Positions 1-7,317 of a stretch of 21,864 bases of DNA are shown in pieces. The notes under the pieces were generated by a model, which saw only the letters and a program-made list of their open reading frames with translations, had not been told where the DNA came from and ran no database searches. The DNA is from a virus. The stretch's first letter is position 1, and the number at the start of each line of letters is the position of its first letter. The stretch covers positions 1 to 21,864 of the IMG/VR virus record IMGVR_UViG_3300033146_002275; one strand, written 5' to 3'. The position numbers and the translations under genes were made by a program.

Positions 1-1511
1 TAAGCACCCTGATAATCAGCAGGAACAGTAATTTTAAAAATGCCTAGCTCTTGACTTACTATACTAACACCGAAAGGGCTAGGGTGTTCTCTTTTTTTAT
101 CCTCAGTATTTAAAGTATAAGAGGATGACATCTGTTCAAACTCAGTAGCTTGTTTTTTAGCATAGGGATTAGCACGTAAAGAAAGAAAAGAGTGGTCACA
201 ATATACTGTTGCTGGTAATCTTTGCTTCCTATATGTAGTTGAAAGTTTAACCCTCAAAGATTCAAACTTTTTTATCCTGTCTTTTATGTAGGGGTCTATC
301 ATATATAAAGTTCTGAAGCTAGCATATAGAGGGTTAAGTATTAAACTAGCAACTCGCATGGCAGAAGATACAGAAGTAGGTCTAGAGATACCCATATCCG
401 CAAGTTTAATAACCCCTTTATATAGCTTGATAGCGTACAACTGAAGATATACCTGTGACATAAAAGAGGATAGGAAGTGAGCCCTATCAATCTGGAACCA
501 TCTAAGGTACTGCGTTACATGCAGCCACTCTCCCGGTAATTTTACAGGGTTCTTTATTGGGATTCCTAATTTTACCACATTCACACAACCTACAATATTC
601 CAATCATCTATAGCCTGCTGGTCATATACGTCCTTTATGGGTGGTACTGCATAGGGATTGTCAAGTACATCTATAACACCGTCATAGGCTACAAACCTAA
701 TCTCTCTCAGCTTCCTAAAAAACACCTCTATTTTTTTAGGTCGGACACCTAGAAAATCATCTTGATAAGGTACAGAAGGAGTAACTTTGTTTAGCTTAGC
801 TAGTTTGTTGAAGGTGGCAAAACCTTCATCTGGGAAATCTATAGAGTATAGATGATAGGTACCACTAATGTCAACATAGAGACCCATTCTGCAAAGCTTT
901 AGGAGGTAATCTATAGTTTGGTACATGTCCCTACCATCAAAAACTATATTCTCTAAAATGTAGTCAGCTTTTTGGATATCCTTATCAACTATAAATTTAA
1001 GGATATTTGCTTTTTTAAATAGTTTCGATAGTATTTCTGACATAGTAAAAGGGTCTTTAGTGTCTTTGTGGACTGTCCAGTCTAAGTACCTACCCTTTTT
1101 TCCTAGTAAGGTCAAAGCTCTTAATTTGGCAGGGTCTCCCTCAGTGTCGATATCTAGCAAGGATACTCGCTCATTCTTGGTTTTAGTTTTATTGTAGCAA
1201 CAAGTGATTTTTTTCCCTGTCATAGCATGTCGGATATCCTTTATCACTACTATGGTTGTCCCCTGCATACCTTTTTTAGTTTGTGTTAGATACACCTCAT
1301 CTATATTTAAAGTGTGCTTCTCATCCATTTTGGCAGTACCACCAGTAGCCTCTACCGTCAAACTTACTATAGTACCTACCAAAGCACTTAAACTATTCTC
1401 ATGCTCACTGCTAAACATTATTTCGGTAAAGAATGGTTTAGCTCCTGAAGTAATAGACCAAGAGAAATTTTGAGCCAAAGCTGGAATATCATTTATCTTT
1501 AATACGGTCAT
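1..1511 (-). CDS. Large tail or baseplate structural protein, 3' end cut by the window
   Basis: I translated the minus strand from the ATG at 1511 and found an open frame of 503 codons that reaches position 1 with no stop, so the protein continues outside the window. It starts MTVLKINDIPALAQNFSW. The start overlaps the stop of the preceding tail gene (TAATG), the coupling seen elsewhere in this operon. The protein is soluble-looking, with no signal peptide or membrane segment. The first ~110 residues have a beta-rich look and a stretch ending in 'KITCCYNKTKTKNE'; later parts mix helix and strand. The N-terminus loosely recalls the gpD/baseplate-hub type, where a small beta domain opens the protein, but I see no diagnostic motif. 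Its place at the distal end of the structural genes supports a tail or baseplate role; this is inference. That it is a real gene is well supported by the long open frame and the coupling. Confidence 0.8.
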   Translation of the reverse strand, partial: MTVLKINDIPALAQNFSWSITSGAKPFFTEIMFSSEHENSLSALVGTIVSLTVEATGGTAKMDEKHTLNIDEVYLTQTKKGMQGTTIVVIKDIRHAMTGKKITCCYNKTKTKNERVSLLDIDTEGDPAKLRALTLLGKKGRYLDWTVHKDTKDPFTMSEILSKLFKKANILKFIVDKDIQKADYILENIVFDGRDMYQTIDYLLKLCRMGLYVDISGTYHLYSIDFPDEGFATFNKLAKLNKVTPSVPYQDDFLGVRPKKIEVFFRKLREIRFVAYDGVIDVLDNPYAVPPIKDVYDQQAIDDWNIVGCVNVVKLGIPIKNPVKLPGEWLHVTQYLRWFQIDRAHFLSSFMSQVYLQLYAIKLYKGVIKLADMGISRPTSVSSAMRVASLILNPLYASFRTLYMIDPYIKDRIKKFESLRVKLSTTYRKQRLPATVYCDHSFLSLRANPYAKKQATEFEQMSSSYTLNTEDKKREHPSPFGVSIVSQELGIFKITVPADYQGA

Positions 1512-2830
1512 TAGAATATCTCCTGCTCATCTATTCTTTCCACATACTTATACTGGTCAGAATAGGCTAGAAAGTTTATCACAGCCTTGTATTCATTGGG
1601 CGCACTACCACCTAAGTATTTTCTCCCCCTCTTCTCACTCTCGGATATCTTACGTATTTCCCCTTTTAAAACAGTATTAGGCAGCGAACCTTTGGTTAAT
1701 GGTGCGGGTATGAGTGGGGTGTCTTGTATGGTAGCCATAGACATAGACCTATTGATTACCTTATCTTTACCTGGACTATACACACTATAGGAGTAGTCTT
1801 CGCCATCCCAAACTTTCCTATAGACTTCATTGCTATCCGTCTTGATAGATATTTCCTCTTTGTACATTAATATTGCGCTACTTGAAGTGGAGACCCAAAA
1901 AGAGATTTCAAAGAATATCTTATTAGAGTAGGGGTCTACTTTATGAGAGTCCGAGACCATGTATCTTCTAGTGTTGGAATAGTTTCTTATACCTGACGAT
2001 AGTATCATAGTTTCTAAGTTGCCTAGAATTAAGTTCCTTATTCCATTCGTGTACAAGTTATTCAGATATACCTCAGTGCCTATTTCTGAATCCACACTAG
2101 CAGAACCTGAAGCCCCTACTACTGCACCTAAAGAACCCTTTTCATAGTTAATAGGGGATCCCTCTGTCTCATTCTGATATTGCAAAGAGTACTCAACATT
2201 AAGGTCTACTAGTGAATCTAGGGTATCATCGCTGAACTCTTCAATTAGGGATTCTACATACACTACAGTAGCGGTTAATAAGGTTAGCTCCCTAACTACA
2301 TCTAGCTTCTCAGATGTTTTTTTCCACCGTAGAGCAGGGAACTTAGCTAATATAGATGTAATAAAAGCAGTGAACCTTGCTAGATAGATATCAATAGCAT
2401 TATCAGACTCACCTGCCGTATACTCTCCATAAAAAGTTATAGATTTTTGTCTACTGGGAGAGTACTCTACTTTAAAGTTAGCCTCTCTTAACAACAGATT
2501 ATCGGCATCAGGCAGTTGTACCGTTACTGAAAAGTCATATTCTCTTGTTCTAGTAGAGGACAACTCATTAGGTATCTTTGATAGGGATGGTCTGGCTAAG
2601 AATCCTGTCCCATCTGAACTTTTTAGCTCTATTACAGTAACCCCACCCTGTATCAGCTTGAAGTCCTTATTAATTTCCCTCAGTTTACTCTCTAGTATGG
2701 TTGCCTCTGCATGTATGCTTGAACCACTTATCAAAATAGTCCCACTGAAACTAAACTCTTTTTGAGAGTGTGTATGACTATACTTACCTGACAACTCTCC
2801 TGTGACCCCATTATATGTTACGCTAGCCAT
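1511..2830 (-). CDS. Probable tail structural protein, unknown family
   Basis: 439 residues, opening MASVTYNGVTGELSGKYSH. The ATG is preceded by AAAGG at a usable distance and follows the previous gene after 14 bases. The first ~130 residues are rich in alternating hydrophobic and polar residues, as in beta-sandwich virion proteins. Residues around 140-210 look helical and leucine-rich. The C-terminal half returns to beta-rich sequence with many Ser, Tyr and Asn. There is no signal peptide, membrane segment or enzyme motif. It sits between two unknown structural genes and overlaps the start of the large left-end gene by one base, so the two products are probably made together and may meet in the same tail structure. 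I do not recognise the family. A distal tail or baseplate component is the best guess from position. Confidence 0.75.
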   Translation of the reverse strand: MASVTYNGVTGELSGKYSHTHSQKEFSFSGTILISGSSIHAEATILESKLREINKDFKLIQGGVTVIELKSSDGTGFLARPSLSKIPNELSSTRTREYDFSVTVQLPDADNLLLREANFKVEYSPSRQKSITFYGEYTAGESDNAIDIYLARFTAFITSILAKFPALRWKKTSEKLDVVRELTLLTATVVYVESLIEEFSDDTLDSLVDLNVEYSLQYQNETEGSPINYEKGSLGAVVGASGSASVDSEIGTEVYLNNLYTNGIRNLILGNLETMILSSGIRNYSNTRRYMVSDSHKVDPYSNKIFFEISFWVSTSSSAILMYKEEISIKTDSNEVYRKVWDGEDYSYSVYSPGKDKVINRSMSMATIQDTPLIPAPLTKGSLPNTVLKGEIRKISESEKRGRKYLGGSAPNEYKAVINFLAYSDQYKYVERIDEQEIF

Positions 2831-2844
2831 TGCAATTACCTTTC

Positions 2845-3555
2845 TTACCTGACATCTATAGAATCTATATACTCATTTTTCCCTGTCTTTATGTAGTCGG
2901 AGCCGCCCCCAAACACATATTTAAAAGTAGATATCCAACTATCTTTACCATCCATCTCTTCTGCATCTCTTATGTTATCTCTAGAAGTGGCATGTAAGTT
3001 TTCTTGGTAGTTGGCTATTAAACTTCTCTCCTCCTTAGAAAGGTTTAAACCGCCTCTAGTTAGGTTTTCTACTGTGTTTTGGGTGGCTTGCCTTTGAGAT
3101 ACTATAGAATTGAGGTCTTGTATTGGGTCGTGAAGTATAGTGTTCTGGGCTAACTCACTTAAAGCCCCTAAATCCCCCGCTGCAGCACCAAAACCTGTTC
3201 TTAAAGCCTTGGATAGTACATCTGTACCCTTGCCTATAGCCCTCTGTTTTGCAACAGAGGATATTGATTTGAAACTATTGTTCTTAGCTTCGTCATACGC
3301 AGACATCTTATCCGCATCTTCTTTAGCCTCACCCAACATTTGTTGTGTTTGGGCTTCTTTTAATCCTGATAGCTCAGTCTCTTGCTTTTTGCTACTCGCT
3401 GACTGTGCCTTTATAGCTTGGGAGATATCCTCTAATTTATCTGACGTTTGTTGTGCGGAGTCAGAGTCATCAGCTCCCTTTGTAGTGTCTGAGGGGTTAT
3501 CCATACCAACTGAGGCTCTAATAACCCTCATAATAGTCTCAATATCTTTACCCAT
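2845..3555 (-). CDS. Hydrophilic coiled-coil-like structural-operon protein, unknown
   Basis: 236 residues. Residues about 20-100 are highly charged and rich in Ser, Gln, Lys, Glu and Ala, with heptad-like spacing that suggests coiled coil or disorder. Residues about 112-140 form an Ala/Gly/Leu-rich stretch (TGFGAAAGDLGALSELAQ). The C-terminal ~70 residues look helical, then end in a Gly-rich turn (VFGGGSD). The start ATG at 3555 has a G-rich ribosome site (AGGGGG) upstream. It lies in the tail gene run. The coiled coil and small-residue stretch could fit a short tape-measure-like, chaperone or ejection protein, but it is far shorter than a normal tape measure for a long-tailed phage. The function is unassigned. 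Confidence 0.65.
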   Translation of the reverse strand: MGKDIETIMRVIRASVGMDNPSDTTKGADDSDSAQQTSDKLEDISQAIKAQSASSKKQETELSGLKEAQTQQMLGEAKEDADKMSAYDEAKNNSFKSISSVAKQRAIGKGTDVLSKALRTGFGAAAGDLGALSELAQNTILHDPIQDLNSIVSQRQATQNTVENLTRGGLNLSKEERSLIANYQENLHATSRDNIRDAEEMDGKDSWISTFKYVFGGGSDYIKTGKNEYIDSIDVR

Positions 3556-3565
3556 TACCAGCCCC

Positions 3566-4096
3566 CTAAAAGTAATTTTGCTTTAGCTTATCAGCCACTA
3601 TCCCAAAAAATCCAGCCTCCCCTTCAACCTGTCTTGTCTTTTTGTTAGCAATTTCTGCTCTTTTAGAAATTTCAGTTGTCCTGTTTATTATTTCTCTTAG
3701 TTGCTCTTTGGTCAACCTAACGCCTTCCATCCCGCTCCCACCAACCATCTTATTTCTAGAAGACCTTCTAGAACTTTCATAGGAGAACTTTTTAAAAAAA
3801 TCTGCAAGCACTACTTCTTTAGTGTAACCTATAGCTAATGAAGAGGCAGAAGCCGTGGCTGTAGTAAGTAGCTGTTTCTTAACTCTTGCGCCAAAACCCC
3901 TATCCTTCTTTTTCTTTGCAATCTTAAACTTCTTAACCCCTTTAGTCCCCTCTTTTAGAGCTATCTTTTTAACTTTAGCTCGCATCATCTCTTTTCTACT
4001 TGCCTTGGTTGTAGGCTTTAAAGCTTGGAGTATGGAGTCTAAAGCGGCTAGCACTCTTTGTTTCTTTAGGCTAACCTCCTTTTCTACTTTACCCAT
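3566..4096 (-). CDS. Lysine-rich basic protein of the tail region, unknown
   Basis: 176 residues, strongly basic over the first ~85 (runs such as KIAKKKKDRGFGARVKK). A short small-residue stretch follows (TATASASSLAIGYTKEVVL, about residues 78-97), then a charged helical C-terminus (LTKEQLREIINRTTEISKR). The ATG at 4096 follows a GGGAG site. The gene starts four bases after the preceding gene ends. The basic N-terminus could bind DNA or anionic partners such as a membrane or a packaged genome end. That would fit a minor virion, ejected or tail-assembly protein, but no family motif is visible. The middle stretch is too short and polar to be called a convincing membrane segment. Confidence 0.6.
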   Translation of the reverse strand: MGKVEKEVSLKKQRVLAALDSILQALKPTTKASRKEMMRAKVKKIALKEGTKGVKKFKIAKKKKDRGFGARVKKQLLTTATASASSLAIGYTKEVVLADFFKKFSYESSRRSSRNKMVGGSGMEGVRLTKEQLREIINRTTEISKRAEIANKKTRQVEGEAGFFGIVADKLKQNYF

Positions 4097-4100
4097 ACCG

Positions 4101-4964
4101 CTACACTCCCTCTAGTAATACAGAGCATTTAAATTCTCGGTAGACAATAGTATTATTAGGGCTATTGAATTTAGTGCCTCCTGAAGCCCCTTCTTGTATA
4201 TTTATGCTACCTGAGATACTTTGGATCTCAGTTATTGCCTCTAAAACTTTACGGCTGACTTGATGTAAACCTGTGGATTCTCCGCTACCTGTGTATAGGT
4301 TTTCCCCATATACATCCGTCTTATTGCTCACTAAGGATATGACGGAAAAACTTTGCTCTCCTATACCGGGGTGTTCTGAATCAGAAAGAAAACCTGAGAC
4401 TACAATCAATGCCGAGGGGTATCTAAGCCTACTACCAAAAGCTTTGGCATAGCTGCTAACTACTTTCACATCTCCAAATAGTTTTAGGCTTAGACACTCT
4501 ACTTCCAAAGGAAACACTGTGTAGTTGCTATGTCCAAAGCTAATAGATGAGCCTCCATATATTTTAGCACTTGCATACTTAACATATACACAAGGGTAAG
4601 CCACATTTTTAGGGATAAAAGCTAAAGAACAAGTCTGGTTAGTTATATCCTCTCCTATACTATACCCTGATGATATACTTAGTTTAGAACCTATATTATG
4701 ACCTTGACCAACAACACTTATAACATCAGCATTGTAATTCCTTAGCATAGACAATACTTTAGGTCTATTACCTAGATGAAATTTCCTCCATATATTGTTA
4801 CCGTTCTCTTCATTTACTCTGTACTCTATCTCATCATTTGTATATACATCCACTCCTGATATAGTATACCCAAGACAAGTACCATACCCTGTTGGGTCTG
4901 TTAGAGATGTTGGGTTCTTATATAGAAACCCTTCAGCTCTAACAAGTTCTTTAATATCAGGCAT
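4101..4964 (-). CDS. Tail or connector structural protein, unknown family
   Basis: 287 residues. The ATG at 4964 overlaps the TGA of the preceding gene (TGATG), so translation is coupled. The N-terminal part (AEGFLYKNPTSLTDPTGYGTCLGY) has the look of virion proteins that open with a 'NPT..' turn and then a beta sandwich. The second half, from about residue 185 (SALIVVSGFLSDSE) to the end (YREFKCSVLLEGV), looks like a second small alpha/beta domain with a central helix (HQVSRKVLEAITEIQS). That is the general plan of tail-terminator-type domains, but this is an impression, not a motif match. There is no signal peptide or membrane segment. The stop is TAG, which supports the normal code. Confidence 0.7.
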   Translation of the reverse strand: MPDIKELVRAEGFLYKNPTSLTDPTGYGTCLGYTISGVDVYTNDEIEYRVNEENGNNIWRKFHLGNRPKVLSMLRNYNADVISVVGQGHNIGSKLSISSGYSIGEDITNQTCSLAFIPKNVAYPCVYVKYASAKIYGGSSISFGHSNYTVFPLEVECLSLKLFGDVKVVSSYAKAFGSRLRYPSALIVVSGFLSDSEHPGIGEQSFSVISLVSNKTDVYGENLYTGSGESTGLHQVSRKVLEAITEIQSISGSINIQEGASGGTKFNSPNNTIVYREFKCSVLLEGV

Positions 4965-5539
4965 CAGGATAAGTTTGTGTCACCAAGTAAGAAATCATCT
5001 CTACCTGAAGTTATCATTATCGGCTTGCCATCCCACAGATAAGCTTGTCTCAAGATTACATCATCTACAGTTATAGTGCCTGTTGTATGTCCTGTCAGTT
5101 CTACCTCTACTCTAACACCCTGATTATTGTAATCCTCTTTGAAGTTTCTATAATATCCATCTGAGTCAAAAGTACCTATAGAAATTTCATGCCAAGCAGC
5201 ATTAGCATAAGCATTAACCGTGAAGGTCGCTGTCTTAGTACCTAGCCTTAATGTTATTGTGCCATCTGCATTTGATTCTCTGTAGAACCTCACAATGTAG
5301 AAATAAGGTAATCTATTGTCTAATAACAAATTAAAGCTACTACCTGATGGCGTTCTTAGATATTGAGTAAGCTTAGCATTGGCTAAAAATTTAGCTCCAT
5401 ATCCAGTTGTCAGAGAAGGGTCGTTTTGAAAATAGTTAGTTGTGTCACTTGCAAAATTAACTCCTGAACTAACTTCCCAATTACTAAAACTTCTGTCAAC
5501 CCCATCTGTCCCCGCAGTATCAGTAAAACTAGGATTGAA
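4964..5539 (-). pseudogene. 3' part of a frameshifted tail-fibre-like gene with a carbohydrate-binding-like domain
   Basis: The frame is open for 191 codons from 5539 to a TGA at 4964. It has no ATG or GTG start in its first 70 codons. The first possible start, a TTG at 5329, would cut off clearly protein-like sequence beginning NPSFTDTAGTDGVDRSFSNW. 'NPSF...W' at the start and 'TITVDDVILRQ' near the end, with aromatic beta strands between (LPYFYIVRFYRES), are the hallmarks of jelly-roll carbohydrate-binding modules found in phage tail fibres and polysaccharide enzymes. The missing start, plus the in-phase match to the end of the upstream fragment (59 codons from 5715), implies one original protein of about 250 residues broken by a one-base shift near 5536-5541. 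Whether this is a true mutation, a phase-variable state or a sequence error cannot be told here. Confidence 0.7.
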
Positions 5540-5715
5540 TTAGTATTAGGAGAGCTACCTAAATCTATGTTGTCAATACCTGATACACCTGAGCCATAGA
5601 TATTGAAATTTTCCTCTCCTACGCTTACACCTGACATATTTTTATCTGCTACACATTCTGCTACAGTGGTAACTCCTGCATAGTAGCCTACTTCAATATT
5701 ATTACCTAGTAGCAT
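5410..5715 (-). pseudogene. 5' part of the frameshifted tail-fibre-like gene
   Basis: The ATG at 5715 overlaps the previous gene by 14 bases and has GAGG eight bases upstream. The first 59 codons (MLLGNNIEVGYYAG to SSPNTN, down to 5539) look like ordinary virion protein. After that the frame gives a leucine-rich, unnatural tail (SILVLLILRGQMGLTEVLV) to a stop at 5410, while the -1 frame takes over with carbohydrate-binding-like sequence. As written, the gene would make a 101-residue protein with a nonsense C-terminus. No X XXY YYZ slippery heptamer is present at the switch point, so programmed -1 frameshifting is not well supported. A quasi-repeat (CTAATACTAATT) at the site could have promoted a small indel. 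Confidence 0.65.
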
Positions 5716-6061
5716 AAGTGTAGCCTCTTGCTTTTAGAGTAGTACCCGCAACTGCCATACCATCAACGATATCATTTAAGTAACCCTCTATATTGGTACT
5801 TTTAGAGTTATATCCTCTTTTTGCTAGTTCAGCTATCAAGCTATCTAATGTTGTAACCTGACTCATTAGGTTAGATAGTGAGCTTCTTAAACTAGCAATA
5901 GCCTTATCTGTCCCTTGTATGTTATCTCCTACATAGTTCGCTCTAATGTTGTCTAAGATGCCTTTGAAGTTAGCAGTATTCAAGCTACCAAACTTGAATA
6001 GCTCATCTAAAAGCTGGACAACATACTTCATTTCCGTCCAACCATCTGCTGGATATGCCAT
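5702..6061 (-). CDS. Small helical structural-operon protein, unknown
   Basis: 119 residues with a strong ribosome site (AAGGAG, six bases before the ATG at 6061). The sequence is mostly helical with regular hydrophobic spacing (YVVQLLDELFKFG, then AIASLRSSLSNLMSQVTTLDSLIAELAKRG split by polar turns), consistent with a helical bundle or short coiled coil. It has no cysteine or membrane segment. Its end overlaps the start of the carbohydrate-binding-like gene by 14 bases, so it may be the N-terminal partner, trimerisation or attachment piece of that fibre-like protein. This is an inference from the overlap only. Confidence 0.7.
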   Translation of the reverse strand: MAYPADGWTEMKYVVQLLDELFKFGSLNTANFKGILDNIRANYVGDNIQGTDKAIASLRSSLSNLMSQVTTLDSLIAELAKRGYNSKSTNIEGYLNDIVDGMAVAGTTLKARGYTYATR

Positions 6062-6071
6062 CTAAAACTCC

Positions 6072-6407
6072 TTAATCAGGTTCACTCATAAAATATGACA
6101 ACCCTGCAACTACTGCCGCACCTTGTGATCTGACATATAGCTTTTGAGTATTACCACTCACATCTATCTCAAGATTCCCTGCTGGTCTACTTAATCTAGT
6201 GGAATCATTGGCTATTCTAGTAGCCGCTTCTGAAGCATCTGAAGCCCATGTCATGTGGAAAGCCGCATAGCTAAAGAGACTCAAGTGAGACACCATGTCT
6301 AGAGAGGTGTCTATCTCAGTAGCTACACCTGTTGAGACAACAAGATCTACTGTTACAGGCGGTGTCTTCTTTAGTCTTAAATATCCAGCTCCTACTGTAC
6401 TGCCCAT
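6072..6407 (-). CDS. Small beta-rich virion-like protein, unknown
   Basis: 111 residues. The ATG at 6407 overlaps the stop of the preceding gene (TAATG) and has a perfect GGAGG five bases upstream, partly within the last codons of that gene. The sequence (KKTPPVTVDLVVSTGVATEID, then AAFHMTWASDASEAATRIANDSTRLSRPAGNLEIDVSGN) is beta-rich. It ends in a pattern often seen in small phage ornament or fibre-attachment proteins, where a value such as 'KLYVRSQG' closes a sandwich. I cannot assign a family. The position between a gp36-like connector candidate and the fibre-like genes suggests a virion part. Confidence 0.7.
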   Translation of the reverse strand: MGSTVGAGYLRLKKTPPVTVDLVVSTGVATEIDTSLDMVSHLSLFSYAAFHMTWASDASEAATRIANDSTRLSRPAGNLEIDVSGNTQKLYVRSQGAAVVAGLSYFMSEPD

Positions 6408-6823
6408 TATCGCCTCCTAGCGTTAAAAACTTTTAAATCTCGTCTGAAAGGTCTATCACAAGGGTTCTCAGCCTGTCTAGCATCAGCATCAGTCATGTTT
6501 CTAAATAGCATAGATTTACGTCTAGCCAGACTAGCCAATGCACCATAAAAATCCCTGCCTAAGCTACTAGTCAAACTACTATCAAAATCTTTATAAAACT
6601 GTAATTTGAAGATAGTACCATTACAGATAATAGCTAAATGCTCTGCTACATCTCCTTGAAACGCAAAACCTGTCTTGACTTGGAAATCAGCGGCGGCATC
6701 ATCTATAGCTTTTTGCAATCTTATATCGTTTATAGTAGTAGCTGTTCTATCTTCATTATGGTTAGTAAGCTGTACTAATGTCTCAGTACCGAACCTCAAT
6801 TTAATCTCATCAATTACTGCCAT
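6407..6823 (-). CDS. Putative head-tail connector protein (Mu gp36/DUF1320-like)
   Basis: 138 residues. It opens MAVIDEIKLRFGTETLVQLTNHNEDR and continues with a helical bundle (RLQKAIDDAAADFQVKTGF, AEHLAIICNGTIFKLQFYKDF). This matches the plan of Mu gp36/DUF1320 connector proteins: a short N-terminal helix around 'RFG..L..LT', an acidic helix with 'A..DA...', then a helix reporting on a chain of residues of ~130-140 length. Family length and the position two genes after the major capsid gene agree with a connector that joins portal and tail. The start overlaps the preceding gene by 14 bases. The C-terminus is basic (FNARRR). The assignment rests on pattern resemblance, not a full alignment. 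Confidence 0.6.
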   Translation of the reverse strand: MAVIDEIKLRFGTETLVQLTNHNEDRTATTINDIRLQKAIDDAAADFQVKTGFAFQGDVAEHLAIICNGTIFKLQFYKDFDSSLTSSLGRDFYGALASLARRKSMLFRNMTDADARQAENPCDRPFRRDLKVFNARRR

Positions 6824-7247
6824 AGCTTTTTAGCTTTCTGGCGACTTTAGCCTCTACACTAGTGTCTATGAAGTCACTTACTTTCTCAAGTATTATCATA
6901 TCTGAATATCTTACATCTGTCCTAGTACCGTCTTGTTCTACACTCCTAACTATTTTCTTTGACCTATCTATTATATACTTGGCTTGTCTCTCACTCATTT
7001 GCACTGTTTGTATTTGACTGTTATAACGTCTTGAAGCATTTTTACTTTCAGCAGCTTCTACGGGATAACTTTTCTTAGAGAATATGACACCTGCAATAGT
7101 GAGGTAAGTGTAAGCCGCGTCTGGTTTTAAGGTAGTGACATAGCTAAAAGTCTTATCTTTTTTATTAAAAGGCACATCTGCTTTTGCAATCTTATGTATA
7201 TTAATTTCGGTTTTAATGCCCACAGGTGATTTAGCTTCGATAAACAT
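6810..7247 (-). CDS. Unknown protein between capsid and connector genes
   Basis: 145 residues. The first ~75 are beta-rich and basic (MFIEAKSPVGIKTEINIHKI, then FSYVTTLKPDAAYTYLTIAG), with a charged helical second half (MSERQAKYIIDRSKKIVRSVEQ). The ribosome site before the ATG at 7247 is weak (GAAAGA), unlike its neighbours. It is the first gene after the hairpin that follows the capsid gene, so its expression may depend on read-through. The last 14 bases overlap the gp36-like gene, which ties their translation together. The position suggests a head-completion or connector role. No family is recognised. Confidence 0.65.
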   Translation of the reverse strand: MFIEAKSPVGIKTEINIHKIAKADVPFNKKDKTFSYVTTLKPDAAYTYLTIAGVIFSKKSYPVEAAESKNASRRYNSQIQTVQMSERQAKYIIDRSKKIVRSVEQDGTRTDVRYSDMIILEKVSDFIDTSVEAKVARKLKSYGSN

Positions 7248-7283
7248 ATTATTAATCTTTCATATTAAAAACTTAAAGGGTGT

Positions 7284-7305
7284 GAGGTGTGGTTGCCCAC
7301 ACCTC
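7284..7305 (-). terminator. Hairpin after the major capsid gene, possible partial terminator
   Basis: A 9-bp GC-rich stem closes a four-base loop. On the minus strand the stem is GAGGTGTGG with loop GCAA, a GNRA tetraloop. A T-rich stretch (TTTAAGTTTTT) follows a few bases later rather than directly, so termination may be weak. The 70-bp gap is large for this compact operon. A second GGTGTG copy just downstream could form a competing stem. A partial terminator or mRNA-stabilising end would raise capsid messenger over the minor genes that follow. Confidence 0.5.
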
Positions 7306-7317
7306 TTTATATATATC

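Noticed and set aside
1204-1473. Plus-strand 89-codon frame at the left end
   Set aside because: It lies inside the long minus-strand tail gene that I could translate without a stop from 1511 to the edge. No ribosome site supports it.
3140-3586. Plus-strand 148-codon frame
   Set aside because: It is opposite a minus-strand gene with good start, ribosome site and operon spacing. Its composition is a Cys/Ser/Leu-rich shadow.
5530-5545. Programmed -1 ribosomal frameshift in the tail-fibre-like gene
   Set aside because: No X XXY YYZ heptamer occurs at the only possible switch point, and slipping the AAT codon back by one would place TAA in the decoding site. An indel or sequence error fits better.
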